Positions 10,562 through 23,409 of a stretch of DNA of 64,000 nucleotides are shown here, piece after piece; the first letter of the stretch is position 1; every line of letters starts with the position of its first letter. The notes beneath the pieces are model-generated. The model did not search any database. It saw only the letters and a program-made list of their open reading frames with translations, and was not told the origin of the DNA. Made by a program: the position numbers and the translations under genes. Source of the DNA: Anisus vortex. Lineage: Eukaryota > Mollusca > Gastropoda > Planorbidae. The stretch spans positions 1 through 64,000 of the forward strand of contig CASBPS010000114.1 of the NCBI GenBank assembly GCA_949126835.1, read 5' to 3'.

Positions 10562-12866
10562 TTGTACGACACTTCGTCTACATCAAGTCTTATATTTCCC
10601 TGAGCTAAAGTCAAGTATTCATCAACGCTAGGAAGACACAGTCACATCGTTCAGCTCTTGAAGTATAAAATGAACTCGAACCAAAGTCTATAATGAGATG
10701 GACCGCTTGTTCTATTTTATTAGCTCAACACTTGTTTTTTCCTCGCACATCCAATAACACTGTTTTTAAATTTCCCTAATGATTTCTGTTGTACACTAAT
10801 GTTACGTGCCAAAGTAGACACTGTGTGAGCGACCCGTGAAGTGTTTTGGGGTGGTGTTAATTTAGCGATTCATGCGCTAGGTTTAGAAGGGAACTTTTTC
10901 CTAGTTTGCTATTCAGTTGCTTGAGAGAGGCCTGACCGTGCAAGACCGTGTTTTTATTCAGATTTGTAAAAGCGTAAGTGAGATTTACAATGATAACTTT
11001 GGGCACACTGTATAATTATAATAATAACTGAAACACTATAACATTATTGTATTGTACTATTGTACGGTTATGACTTATTATATTTAGGATATTTCTTTGA
11101 ATGCCTCTTTCATATATTTGTAATAAGCGAATATTTCCTGATCTAGGTTAAGATCAGAGTCGCTATTTTCTTGCTATTCTCTTGGGTGATCTTATACCTA
11201 TAAGAAGATATTATGATTTCATGTTTGATTAATGTATGTAACTTTCTTGTATATTTCTTTTGTTATGTCTTTATTTATAATAAACTATTCATTATTCAGC
11301 TGAATTCGGGCCTATCTTTCTGAATGTTATGTACTTAGATATTCGTTGGATAGTTTAACATAGATCACTACTCGCAATCTCGCTCATACCCCTTAAGACT
11401 AAGAGCCTTGATATTAAAACTTTGAATATCCCATTAACTGGATAAGACGAGAAGGCGGGTACGTGACACTACTTTCGATTTTAACCTTAATTTCCCATTA
11501 AGAAAATCAAAACGAATTACTAAACCGGAAGTCTAGAGGACCTAGTGTGATCGAAATTTCCGAAACTAAGTGTTTTCAGTTATTAAATAGCAGAAATATC
11601 AAAGCAAGCGGTCCTCCATCTTATTATAGTGTTTACTCGAAGCCAACGCAACGTTCTACCGAGTTAGGCATGTGTCTAGGATGGCTACTCTTCTATAAAC
11701 ACATTCGTTTACAGACTTCGTCTTGCGCCAGCTAACTAGTGTGTTGACATTTTGTCGATCATGACTTTTTGATTACCACACAATTCGTCTTCCGCAACAG
11801 CTCGACTATTACACAATTCGTCTACTGCGACCGTTTATCTATCTGCTAATTCAGTCTATTGTACATGTTTTATCAATCAAAACAAAATGCTATCACTGTC
11901 TGAGACTCGCGGGGAAACTTTCTGTAAAGCTCGAAAAAATTATTTTGTTCTTGATGGGAATCTGACCAAATAGTTAATTACGCGAGACTTTAAAAGTTTC
12001 ATTAATTCATTAAATGGTGATGATATTTAATGAAGATTAAAAAGAAATCCAATAACACAATTAGATGAATACAAACCATATCTCTAACCATAACATAAGG
12101 CTAATATTTATTTATATAAAGAAATAATTAAAACAAAAAAGTATGCTTTGTAGGTCATATTCGTAAAATGAACTAGTGTAGCATCATTCACTGTTTTTTT
12201 TGTGGTCATGGTTTACAAAGAAATGCATGACCGAAAACTTGAATAAGATAGATCGCTTACTTTATATGTAGAGCTTATTTATTTTGTTTTTCTGTGCGCA
12301 TCCAATGACTTTGTCGTATATGAATATGACTTCTACGCTCCTAAGTTTGCCTAAAGGTGTCCGCTGTATACACCTTTCGATTTTAATTTTATATTGAGAT
12401 AATTAAAACGATTACATAAAACGGAAGTGTACAGTGCAAAAGGTAATCGGGAATTCAGAAAGAAGTCATTCGAGGAATTAAATATCAGAAATATATTATA
12501 GCAAGCAGGTCCAACTTATTATAGTCTTTGGTGTGACCAACACGTGGTTTTAATTTAAATGTAAAAAAACAACTTTGTAGACAAAAGGATATTGCTGTTT
12601 TTTAAACACGACTCAAACCGGAGATTTCTAGGTTATAGTTACGGTGAGTTGCAGCAAGATCACAATGCCTAAAGAAGTAAGAGGAAGTAAGCTTAACTAA
12701 ATATGGGCGCGGTGGTCATACGACAGAATGTCGTCATTCCATAGATGTTGGGTTCAAATCCTGGTTAACTTCATGGGCGGATTGGTGTCCCTGAGTCTTC
12801 GTAACGTTAATGAATATTTGACTTTTCGTCACCTCAATAACCCAAAGATCTGCAGTTGTTGTAAAT
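10562..12866 (+). repeat. Composite dispersed repeat, copy 2, with nested insertions
   Basis: The same family as 1,075-1,830. Matching blocks are 10,562-10,690 (ACACTTCGTCTACATCAAG and onward), 11,640-11,880 (ACGTTCTACCGA to the CGTCTACTGCGACCG block) and 12,541-12,866 (CTCAAACCGGAGATTTCTA, tRNA-like GGTTCAAATCC near 12,750, then GCAGTTGTTG). Other sequence, including a solo LTR at 10,800-11,468, separates these. A partial internal duplication relates 10,690-10,799 plus 11,469-11,640 to 12,235-12,540. The right end abuts gag sequence of a gypsy-type element. Confidence 0.55.
10800..11468 (+). mobile_element. Probable solo LTR (gypsy type)
   Basis: 669 bp bounded by TGTTACGTGCC and GGTACGTGACA, which are imperfect inverted termini of the usual LTR form TG...CA. 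An AATAAA sits near 11,278. The flanks, ..GTACACTA and CACTACTTTCG.., join to the same sequence type found uninterrupted near 12,350 (TATACACCTTTCGATTTT), so this block is an insertion. The short CACTA repeat is offset by one base from the canonical TG boundary. Confidence 0.55.
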
Positions 12867-12867
12867 T

Positions 12868-15555
12868 AAGATCAACTCTCAACAAAGGAAAAGCATTGGA
12901 AGTAGTATTAAGTCTAACGCCCGCAGACATAAATGATTATGAAATAATCAAGGATTGAGTTTTAAAAAGATATTCATCGACATTAGAAATGTATAGAAAG
13001 ATTCTTAGAGAAAGTAAAAAGGCATATGACCAAACTCATGTGGACTTTCTGAGACAAAATGAGAAATTGTTAGATGTTACAGTCTGGTTGGTAGGCACTG
13101 CTCTCTCTGCCTTTCATCTGGTGAACGGTGGGAGCACTGGATCTACCGACTGTATTAGCTTGTTGTCTAGAGGGAAGCCTTTACCCAACACAATATTTAT
13201 ATTTAACTGGAACTCCACATAAGAACAAGGAAAACAATGGGGTTATAATAGAAGTCTTTATTTCTGTACAAAAGATCAGCCACACAGTTTCCTCTGCACT
13301 CAGGCGCTTGCCCGAGTGCAGTATTTCTGGCGCTACTCAAAACGCATTTTTTCCTCACACACCTTTCTCTCGCCGTATTAATAGCTCTCCCTGAACATAT
13401 CGGAGCGCATTACGTCACGCACACTTACATCCCTAGAACAGGTAAGCTAAACGCCAAGTAAAATGGTACAATTGTAAGTGTGCCCGATTTTCAAACACAG
13501 ATAAAAAATATATAACATATTTTTAAAATTATAAAATTAACATACATAATGAGCACACGTACTGATTGTATTATTTCAATAATAATAGGAATGCAAATAC
13601 TTTAAATGAATTAAATATTTGAAATTTACCATATTGAACAGTATCAAAATGCATCAGTAAAGTAAGGAATATAAGAATATATAACAAAATAATATGCCTT
13701 GTAAAATTATTTAACAACGGCATAATTAACTCTGAAAAAGGCCCTCAAATTGTGTCTATTTGTTTTACCAAAAAATTCACTATTTATATTTAAAAAAAAA
13801 TAAAACACAGTATAACCAAAGCACACTTTCAGGTTACAACTGAACAGCGTCATTAACATTAACTTATTTATTAAACAGAATACCAGCTACTGAAACCCCG
13901 ACATCTCTTATAATGAGGGGAAGACACTGGGCCAACAAATATTTTATTGAACTGAATACAGTTCTGATAAGAATAGTACCAAATAACATTTAATTAACAA
14001 CTACAAAGGTAGTTAATATATGGAACAGCCCCCCCATTGTATTTGAATTTCCCTCGCTACATGCGAAAACATTCCGCGACGCGACAGAAGGCCTACCTAC
14101 CCACAGAATAGGCTGTGTCTAAAAATAGACCCTAACTGGGTCAGCGCTAGTTGTTGTGTTTAGAGCTTTTCGGCTCATTATAATTGTAACATTAGAGCAG
14201 TGGCTAAAGTCACAGAGTGTGAGTGATTTTGAAAAATTCAAGAACCTAATATTCTTCGAGGAATTTAATGATTGCATTCGATTGTACATTAATACTCACA
14301 TCTCAGACCGAGGGGTTGAAGCTGTGCATGAAGCTGCTAGATTGGCAGATAACTATGCCATTACTCTCGCAAGCATATAGCCATATTATGCTGAAAAATC
14401 CAAAATGCACAAACCAGAGCCCAAGGAGGCCAGTAAACCAAAAGTAACAAATGAAAACAATAAAAACAACAGTAGTGTAAATAATAATAGTAACTTAGTT
14501 CATTTCAGGAAGCAGACAGATGTAAATAAAGCAAAGGTGGTATGTTTTAATTGCAAGAAGGAGGGCCACATGAAGAAAGACTGTTGGCTCCTTACCCAAA
14601 AGCAAAGTGCTATTCTGCACTGTGCCAGAGTGCAGAAAGACAGCAAGCAGATAGAAGAAGTGTGCAACACAAGGTCAAGAAGCTCAAAAGAAATGCGGCC
14701 GGCATCGTCCATTGTCGTGGAGTCGATGATTTTTTAGAACAGCCTATCTAAGGTAAAAGATAATAGCTGTACTCAATCTATTATACTTTCAGAAGGCCGT
14801 GAGGAACAGATGGTTCATGAAGTCCCGGAAGAGGACGACCTATCCGATTTTCGACCCTTTGTCTACGAGGGGACATTGTCGACAGTGTACTCAGCAAGAA
14901 TAAAATCCAGATATCACGTGACACAGGTTCTGCAGTCAGCGTGATCCTGGAGGGCAGTGTGCTGTTAACAGATGCCACCAGTACCGGTGAGTCTGTTGTG
15001 CTGAGGGAAGCTAGTATGGAGATTGTGGAAGCTCCACTGCACTGAATAAAACTTGAGTCGGATATTTTTACAGGTAACATTGTAGTGGGAGTGTGGTGCG
15101 CACTACCCGTTTAGGCGTTTCCATGATATTAGGAAATGACATTTTGGGCTGCAGAGTCACTGTTGAGCCCATGGTTGAAGTGTTGGAGACAAAGATGGCG
15201 GAGGACAAAAACATACGTCCTACCAATAAACGCCCAACATGTGCACTGACAAGAGCAATGCAGAAAACGAAGTCGGTAAAGACTCCTGCTATACCGTGTA
15301 GTGCAATGAAGGATGTGTTTGTCAGTTCTGAAGACACACATGCGAATGAAACAGTGGTAACAGAAACACCTGACATTGATTTCAGTGCTACGTTCTTTGC
15401 TGAACTAACAACTGGTGAAGCAACAGAGAATAGTAACTTTTTATCACCAAAGCAGAAATTGATAAAAGAACAATTGAATGACGAAGTAATCATGCAACTC
15501 AGAATGAAAGCTGTTGATGAAAAGACGGCAGACCCAACAAGCAATATGACAACAA
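12868..15555 (+). pseudogene. Decayed Ty3/gypsy-type element (gag-protease part), copy A
   Basis: A broken retrotransposon. Gag-like sequence runs from about 12,868 (GKALEVVLSLTP, with an in-frame TGA at 12,956), is split by a solo LTR (13,075-14,191), then resumes as SQSVSDFEKFKN to a TAG at 14,378. A zinc knuckle CFNCKKEGHMKKDC lies at about 14,543-14,584. After frameshifts a retropepsin-type active site DTGSAVS occurs at 14,920, with a later LGNDILG block near 15,135. The sequence then matches the start of the minus-strand copy at 64 kb (EVLETKMAEDKN, TETPDIDFSATFF) until about 15,532, where homology ends before the integrase. Stops, frameshifts and truncation make it non-functional. Confidence 0.85.
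13075..14191 (+). mobile_element. Solo LTR inserted in gag, 5-bp target duplication
   Basis: 1,117 bp starting TGTTACAG and ending TTGTAACA, so the terminal TGTTACA and TGTAACA are near-perfect inverted repeats. It is flanked by a perfect direct repeat TTAGA (13,070-13,074 and 14,192-14,196). The interrupted gag frame continues across the site when one TTAGA is discounted. An AATAAA lies near 13,799. No internal coding region is present, so this is a solo LTR of a second retrotransposon family. Confidence 0.9.
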
Positions 15556-16105
15556 TCGCAGAGGGATTTCACGTCTGTGCATTAAAGATGTGGTTTTCGC
15601 CAATATACTTCTAAACTATAAGATGAGATACTAGCTACTTAAAACCATTTGCAGCGACAAAAAGTGATAAGAAAGGATTTGATTTTGCCCCTACACTCTT
15701 CGTCATCTTGTTCTCTGCCATCTTGTTCTCCGCAATCTTGTTCTCCTTCATGCTGATGTAAGCTTTGAAGGACAGCAATGTAGGCGTAAAACTCATCTAC
15801 CGTTTATTTAAGAAGCTCTTTAATATGATGAGGCTACAAAATAGATATAAAGACCTTGGACATTCTCGACTGCATGGACACATTTTAGCCTAACAAACTA
15901 CAAACAAAAAACTGAAATCTTGTATTAGTCTTCCCCTGGTTCTATATATACTGAGCCAGCCATCACATTTCACATTCCTTGGCAGCATCCTGTAACAAGA
16001 CATTTCACACGGAAGGGGAAATAAACACTCGAATAACCAGTAGATATAATAATAGTTTCTAATAAATAATAAGATATATATTATGCTATATTTCATTAGT
16101 TAGAC
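15556..16105. other. Intergenic, weak short repeats
   Basis: No gene recognised. An imperfect triplication of CATCTTGTTCTC lies at about 15,702-15,755. Confidence 0.4.
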
Positions 16106-16109
16106 CTAT

Positions 16110-16262
16110 ACTAGTATACGCATGAACTACAGAAAATATTCAAAAAAAAAATCACAAAAAAGGTTCATTGCTAGCAAATATTCACAGCTAATAAGAGTAA
16201 CACCAATAGTCGAATCAATAAATCTAGAAACAATAAAGGACAGAAGAAAAAGATTATAAGTG
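16110..16262 (+). mobile_element. LINE fragment (ATAAG-tail family)
   Basis: ATATTCACAGCTAATAAGAGTAACACC, then AATCAATAAATCTAGAAACAATA and GGACAGAAG match the 5-prime part of the fragments at 33.9 and 56.7 kb. It runs directly into the 21-bp array, which seems to have replaced the rest. Confidence 0.5.
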
Positions 16263-16265
16263 TGT

Positions 16266-19200
16266 TGTTGCCTAAGTAAGTAAAAAGAAAAGTGATTGCC
16301 TAAGTAAGTAAAGTGATTGCCTAAGTAAGTAAAGTGACTGCCTAAGTATGTAAAGTGACTGCCTAAGAAAAAAAAGTAAAGTGATTGCCTAAGTAAGTAA
16401 AAAGATTGCCTAAGTAAGTAAAGTGATTGCCTAAGTAAGTAAAGTGATTGCCTAAGCAAGTAAAGTGATTGCCTAAGTAAGTAAAGTGATTGCCTAAGTA
16501 AGTAAAGTGATTGCCTAAGCAAGTAAAGTGATTGCCTAAGTAAGTAAAAAGTAAAGTGATTGCCACTGTAAGTAAAGTGATTTCCTAAGTAAGTAGAGTA
16601 ATAGCCTTAGTAAATAAAAATTAAAGCGATTGCCTAAGTAAGTAAAAAGTAAATGAATTGCCACAGTAAGTAAAGTGATTGCCTAAGTAAATAAAGTGAT
16701 TGCCTAAGCAAGTAAAGTGATTGCCTAAGTAAGTAAAGTGATTGCCAAAGCAAATAAAGTGATTGCCTAAGTAAGTAAAGTTATTGCCTAAGCAAGTAAA
16801 GTGATTGCCTAAGAAAGTAAATTGAATTGTCAAAGCAAGTAAAGTGATTGCCTAAGTAAGTAAACGTATTGCCTAAGCAAAAAAAAAATGATTGCCTAAG
16901 CAAGTAAAGTGATTGCCTAAGTAAGTAAAAAGTAAAGTGATTGCCACAGTAAGTAAAGTGATTTCCTAAGTAAGTAGAGTAATAGCCCTAGTAAATAAAA
17001 ATTAAAGCGATTGCCTAAGTAAGTAAAAAGTAAAGGGATTGCCACAGTAAGTAAAGTGATTGCCTAAGTAAATAAAGTGATTGCCTAAGCAAGTAAAGTG
17101 ATTGCCTAAGTAAGTAAAGTTATTGCCTAAGTAAGTAAAGTGATTGCCTAAGCAAGTAAAGAGATTGCCTAAGCAAGTAAAGTGATTGCCTTAGTAAATA
17201 GAAAGTAAAGTGATTGCCTAAGTAAGTAAAGTGATTGCCTAAGTAAGTAAAAAGTAAAGTGATTGCCATAGTAAGTAAAGTGATTGCCTAAGTAAATAAA
17301 GTAATTGCCTTAGTAAATAAAATGTAAAGCGATTGCCTAAGTAAGTAAAAAGTAAAATGATTGCCACAGTAAGTAAGTGATTGCCTAAGTAAATAAAGTG
17401 ATTGCCTAAGCAAGTAAAGTGATTGCCAAAGTAAGTAAAGTGATTGCCTAAGCAAGTAAAGTTATTGACTAAGCAAGTAAAGTGATTGCCTAAGTAAGTA
17501 AAAAGTAAAGTGATTGCCTAAGTAAGTAAAGTGATTGCATAAGTAAGTAAAGTGATTGCCTAAGTAAGTAAAGTGATTGCCTAAGCAAGTAAAGTGATTG
17601 CCTAAGTAAGTAAAGTGATTGCCTAAGCAAGTAAAGTGATTGCCTAAGTAAGTAAAGTGATTTCCTAAGCAAGTAATGTCATTGCCTAAGCAAGTAAAGT
17701 GATTGCCTAAGTAAGTAAAAAGTAAAGCGATTGCCTTAGTAAGTAAAGTGATTGCCTAAGCAAGTAATGTCATTGCCTAAGCAAGTAAAGCGATTGCCTA
17801 AGTAAGTAAAAATTAAAGTGATTGCCTAAGTAATTAAAGTGATTGCCTAAGTAAGTAAATTTGATTGCCTAAGTAAGTAAAGTGATTGCCTAAGCAAGTC
17901 AAGTGATTGCCTAAACAAGTAAAGTGATTGCCTAAGTAAGTAAAGTGATTGCCTAAGTAAATAAAAATTAAAGTGATTGACACAGTAAGTAAAGTGATTG
18001 CCTAAGTAAATAAAGTAATTGCCTTAGTAAATAAAATGTAAAGCCATTGCCTAAGTAAGTAAAAAGTAAAATGATTGCCACAGTAAGTAAAGTTATTGCC
18101 TAAGTAAATAAAGTGATTGCCTAAGCAAGTAAAGTGATTGCCTAAGTAAGTAAAGTGATTGCCTAAGCAAGTAAAGTTATTGACTAAGCATGTAAAGTGA
18201 TTGCCTAAGTAAGTAAAAAGTAAAGTGATTGCCTGAGTAAGTAAAGTGATTGCCTAAGTAAGTAAAGTGATTGCCTAAGTAAGTAAAGTGATTGCCAAAG
18301 CAAGTAAAGTGATTGGCTGAGTAAGTAAAGTGATTGCCTAAGCAAGTAAAGTGATTGCCTAAGTAAGTAAAGTTATTTCCTACTCAAGTAATGTCATTGC
18401 CTAAGCAAGTAAAGTGATTGCCTAAGTAAGTAAAAAGTAAAGCGATTGCCTAAGTAAGTAAAGTGATTGCCTAAGTAAGTAAAGTAATTGCCTTAGTAAA
18501 TAAAAAGTAAAGCGATTGCCTAAGTAAGTAAAAAGTAAAATGATTGACACAGTAAGTAAAGTGATTGCCTAAGTAAATAAAGTGATTGCCTAAGCAAGTA
18601 AAGTGATTGCCTAAAAAAGTAAAGTGATTGCCTAAGTAAGTAAAAAGTAAATTGATTGCCTAAGTAAGTAAAGTGATTGCCTAAGTAAGTAAAGTGATTG
18701 CCTAAGTAAGTAAAGTGATTGCCTAAGCAAGTAAAGTGATTGCCTAAGCAAGTAAAGTGATTGCCTAAGCAAGTAAAGTGATTGCCTAAGTAAGTAAAGT
18801 AATTGCCTAAGCAAGTAATGTCATTGCTTAAGCAAGTAAAGTGATTGCCTAAGTAAGTAAAAATTAAAGTGATTGCCTAAGTAAGTAAAGTGATTGCCTA
18901 AGTAAGTAAAGTAATTGCCTAAGTAAGTAAAGTGATTGCCTAAGCAAGTCAAGTGATTGCCTAAACAAGTAAAGTTATTGCCTAAGTAAATAAAGTGATT
19001 GCCTAAGCAAGTAAAGTGATTGCCTAAGTAAGTAAAGTGGTTGCCTAAGTAAGTAAAGTGATTGCCTAAGTAAGTAAAAGGATTGCCTAAGTAACTAAAG
19101 TCATTGCCTAAGTAAGTAAAAAGTAAAGCGATTGCCTAAGTAAGTAAACTGATTGCTTAAGCACGTAAAGTGATTGCCTAAAAAAGTAAAGTGATTGCCT

Positions 19201-22200
19201 AAATATGTAAAGTGATTGCCTAAGTAAGTAAAGTGATTGCCTAAGCAAGTAAAGTGATTGCCGAAGTAAGTAAAGTGATTGCCTAAGCAAGTAAAGTGAT
19301 TGCCTAAGCAAGTAAAGTGATTGGATAAGCAAGTAAAGTCATTGACTAAGCAAGTAAAGAGATTGCTTAAGTAAGTAAAAATTAAAGTGATTGCCTAAGT
19401 AAGTAAAGTGATTGCCTAAGTAAGTAAAGTGATTGCCTAAGTAAGTTAAGTGATTACCTAAGCAAGTAAAGAGATTACCTAAGTAAGTAAAGTGATTGCC
19501 TAAGCAAGTAAAGTGATTGCCTAAGTAAATAATGTGATTGCCTTAGCAAGTAAAGTGATTGTCTAAGTAAATAAAGTGATTGCCTAAGCAAGTAAAGTGA
19601 TTGCCTAAGTAAGTAAAGTGATTGCCTAAGCAAGTAAAGTGATTGCCTAAGTAAGTAAAGTGGTTGTTTAAATAAGTAAAGTGATTGCCTAAGCAAGTAA
19701 AGTGATTGCCTAAGCAAGTAAAGTGATTGCCTAAGTAAGTAAAAAGTAAAGTGATTGCCTAAGTAAGTAAAGTGATTGCCTAAGTAACTAAAGTCATTGC
19801 CTAAGTAAGTAAAAAGTAAAGTGATTGCCTAAGTAAGTAAAAAGATTGCCTAAGCAAGTAAAGTGATTGCCTAAGTAAGTAAAGTGATTGCCTAAGCAAG
19901 TAAAGTGATTGACTAAGCAAGTAAAGTGATTGCCTAAGTAAGTCAAAAGTAAAGTGATTGCCTAAATAAGTAAAGTGATTGCCTAAAAAAGTAAAGTGAT
20001 TGCCTAAGCAAGTAAAGTGATTGCCTAAGTAAGTAAAGTGATTGCCTAAGCAAGTAAAGTGATTGCCCAAGTAAGTAAATTGATTGGATAAACATGTAAA
20101 GTCATTGCCTAAGCAAGTAAAGTGATTGCCTAAGTAAGTAAAAATTAAAGTGATTGCCTAAGTAAGTAAAGTGATTGCCTAAGTAAGTAAAGTGATTGCT
20201 TAAGTAAGTTAAGTGATTGCCTAAGCGAGTAAAGTGATTGCCTAAGCAAGTAAAGTGATTGCCTAAGTAAATAAAGTGATTGCCTTAGCAAGTAAAGTGA
20301 TTGTCTAAGTAAATAAAGTTATTGCCTAAGCAAGTAAAGTGATTGCCTAATTAAGTAAGTAAAGTGATTGCCTAAGCAAGTAAAGTGATTGCCTAAGTAA
20401 GTAAAGTGGTTGCCTAAGCAAGTAAAGTGATTGCCTAAGCAAGTAAAGTAGTTGCCTAAGTAAGTAAAGTGATTGCCTAAGCAAGTAAAGTGATTGCTGA
20501 AGCAAGTAAAGTGGTTGCCTAAGTAAGTAAAAGGTAAAGTGATTGCCTAAGTAAGTAAAGTGATTGCCTAAGTAAGTAAAAAATAAAGTGATTGCCTAAG
20601 TAACTAAAGTTATTGCCTAAGCAAGAAAAGTGATTGCCTAAGCAAGTAAAGTGATTTCCTAAGTAAGTAAAAAGTAATGTGAATGCCTAAGTCTATAAAA
20701 TTGATTGCCTAAAAAAGTAAAGTGATTGCCTAAGTAAGTAAAGTGATTGCCTAAGCAAGTAAAGTGATTGCATAAGTAAGTAAAGTGAATGCCTAAGCAA
20801 GTAAAGTGATTGCCTAAGTAAGTTAAGTGATTGCCTAAGTAAGTAAAGTGATTGCCTAAGCAAGTAAAGTGATTGCCTAAGTAATTAAAAAGTAAAGTGA
20901 TTGCCACAGTAAGTAAAGTGATTGCCTAAGTAAATAAAGTTATTGCCTAAGCAAGTAAAGTGATTGCCTAAGTAAGTAAAGTGATTGCCTAAGCAAGTAA
21001 AGTTATTGACTAAGCAAGTAAATTGAGTGCCTAAGTAAGTAAAAAGTAAAGGTATTGCCTAAGTAAGTAAAGTGATTGCCTAAGCAAGTAAAGTGATTGC
21101 CTAAGCAAGTAAAGTGATAGCCTAAGTAAGTAAAATGATTGCCTAAGCAAGTAAAGTAATCGACTAAGCAAGTAAAGTGATTGCCTAAGTAAGTAAAAAG
21201 TAAAGTGATTGCCTAAATAAGTAAAGTGATTGCCTAAGTAAGTAAAGTGATTGCCTAAGCAATTAAAGTGATTGCCTAAGTAAGTAAAGTGATTACCTAA
21301 GCAAGTAAAGTGATTGCCTAAGTAAGTAAAGTGATTGGATAAGCAAGTAAATTTATTGCCTAAGTAAGTAAAAATTAAAGTGATTGCCTAAGTAAGTAAA
21401 GTGATTGCCTAAGTAAGTAAAGTGATTGCCTAAGTAAGTAAAGTGATTGCCTAAGCAAGTAAAGTGATTGCCTAAACAAGTAAAGTGATTGCCTAAGTAA
21501 ATAAAGTGATTGCCTTAGCAAGTAAAGTGATTGTCTAAGAAGTAAAGTGATTGCCTAAGCAAGTAAAGTGATTGCCTAAGTAAGTTAAGTTATTGCCTAA
21601 GCAAGTAAAGTGATTGCCTAAGTAAGTAAAGTGGTTGCCTAAGTAAGTAAAGTGATTGCCTAAGCAAGTAAAGTGATTGCCTAAGCAAGTAAAGTGATTG
21701 CATAAGTAAGTAAAAAGTAAAGTGATTGCCTATGTAAGTAAAGTGATTTCCTAAGTAACTAAAGTCATTGCCTAAGTAAGTAAAAAGTAAAGCGATTGCC
21801 TAAGTAAGTAAAGTGATTGCCTAAGCAAGTAAAGTGATTGCCTAAGCAAGTAAAGTGATTGCCTAAGTAAGTAAAGTGATTGCCTAAGCAAGTAAAGTAA
21901 TTGACTAAGCAAGTAAAGTGATTGCCTAAGTAAGTTAAAAGTAAAGTGATTGCCTAAATAAGTAAAGTGATTGCCTAAGTAAGTAAAGTGATTACCTAAG
22001 CAAGTAAAGTGATTGCTTAAGTAAGTGAAGTTATTGGATAAGCAAGTAAAGTCATTGCCTAAGCAAGTAAAGTGATTGCCTAAGTAAGTAAAAATTAAAG
22101 TGATTGCCTAAGTAAGTAAAGTGATTGCCTAAGTAAGTAAAGTGATTGCCTAAGTAAGTTAAGTGATTACCTAAGCAAGTAAAGTTATTGCCTAAGTAAG

Positions 22201-23400
22201 TTAAGTGATTGCCTAAGCAAGTAAAGTGATTGCCTAAGCAAGTAAAGTGATTGCCTAAGTAAATAATGTGATGGCCTTAGCAAGTAAAGTGATTGTCTAA
22301 GTAAATAAAGTGATTACTCAAGAAAGTAAAGTGATTGCCTAAGTAAGTAAAGTGATTACCTAAGCAAGTAAAGTGATTGCCTAAGTAAGTAAAATGGTTG
22401 CCTAAGTAAGTAAAGTTATTGCCTAAGCAAGTAAAGTAATTGCCTAAGCAAGTAAAGTGATTGCCTAAGTAAGTAAAAAGTAAATTGATTGCCTAAGTTA
22501 GTAAAGTGATTGCCTAAGTAACTAAAGTCATTGCCTAAGAAAGTAAAAAGTAAAGCGATTGCCTAAGTAAGTAAAGTGATTGCCTAAGCAAGTAAAGTAA
22601 TTGACTAAGCAAGTAAAGTGATTGCCTAAGTAAGTAAAAAGTAAAGTGTTTGCCTAAATAAGTAAAGTGATTGCCTAAGTAAGTAAAGTGATTACCTAAG
22701 CAAGTAAAGTGATTGCCTAAGTAAGTAAAGTGATTGCCTAAGCAAGTAAAGTGATTGCCTAAGTAAGTACAGTGATTGGATAAGCAAGTAAAGTCATTGC
22801 CTAAGCAAGTAAAGTGATTGCCTAAGTAAGTAAAAATTAAAGTGATTGCCTAAGTAAGTAAAGTGAATGCCTAAGTATGTAAAGTGATTGCTTAAGTAAG
22901 TTAAGTGATTACCTAAGCAAGTAAATTGACTGCCTAAGTAAGTAAAGTGATTGCCTAAGCAAGTAAAGTGATTGTCTAAGTAAATAAAGTGATTGCCCTA
23001 GCAAGTAAAGTGATTGTCTAAGTAAATAAAGTGATTGCCTAAGAAAGTAAAGTAATTGCCTAATAAAGTAAGTAAAGTGATTGCCTAAGCAAGTAAAGTG
23101 ATTGCCTGAGTAAGTAAAGTGGTTGCCTAAGTAAGTAAAGTGATTGCCTAAGCAAGTAAAGTCATTGCCTAAGTAAGTAAAAAGTAAAGCGATTGCCTAA
23201 GTAAGTAAAGTTATTGCCTAAGCAAGTAAAGTGATTGCCTAAGCAAGTAAAGGGATTGCCTAAGCAAGTAAAGTGATTGCCTAATTAAGTAAAAAGTAAA
23301 GTGATTGCCTAAGTAAGTAAAGTGATTGTCTAAGTAAGTAAAGTAATTGCCTTAGTAAGTAAAAAGTAAAGCGATTGCCTAAGTAAGTAAAAAGCAAAGT
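16266..23400 (+). repeat. 7.1-kb array of a 21-bp tandem repeat
   Basis: Roughly 330 units of 21 bp, core GATTGCCTAAGTAAGTAAAG or its C variant (TAAGCAAGTAAAG), fill the interval. Every few units a 28-bp version appears (TAAGTAAGTAAAAAGTAAAG), i.e. the unit plus 7 bp, giving an irregular higher-order pattern. Larger blocks also recur, for example a group with GCCACAGTAAGTAAAG. On the minus strand the 21-bp unit reads as an open heptapeptide (LRQSLYL or GNHFTYL by frame). The 7-bp extension shifts the frame, so only short open frames exist, and I do not regard them as genes. Confidence 0.97.
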
Positions 23401-23409
23401 GATAATTTG

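Noticed and set aside
14781..15544. Minus-strand open frames of 99 and 158 codons
   Set aside because: Antisense shadows of the gypsy-type protease and linker region on the plus strand.
16127..20907. Series of minus-strand open frames with LRQSLYL or GNHFTYL heptad repeats
   Set aside because: They are translations of the 21-bp satellite; frames stay open only because 21 is divisible by three, and they break at every 28-bp unit.
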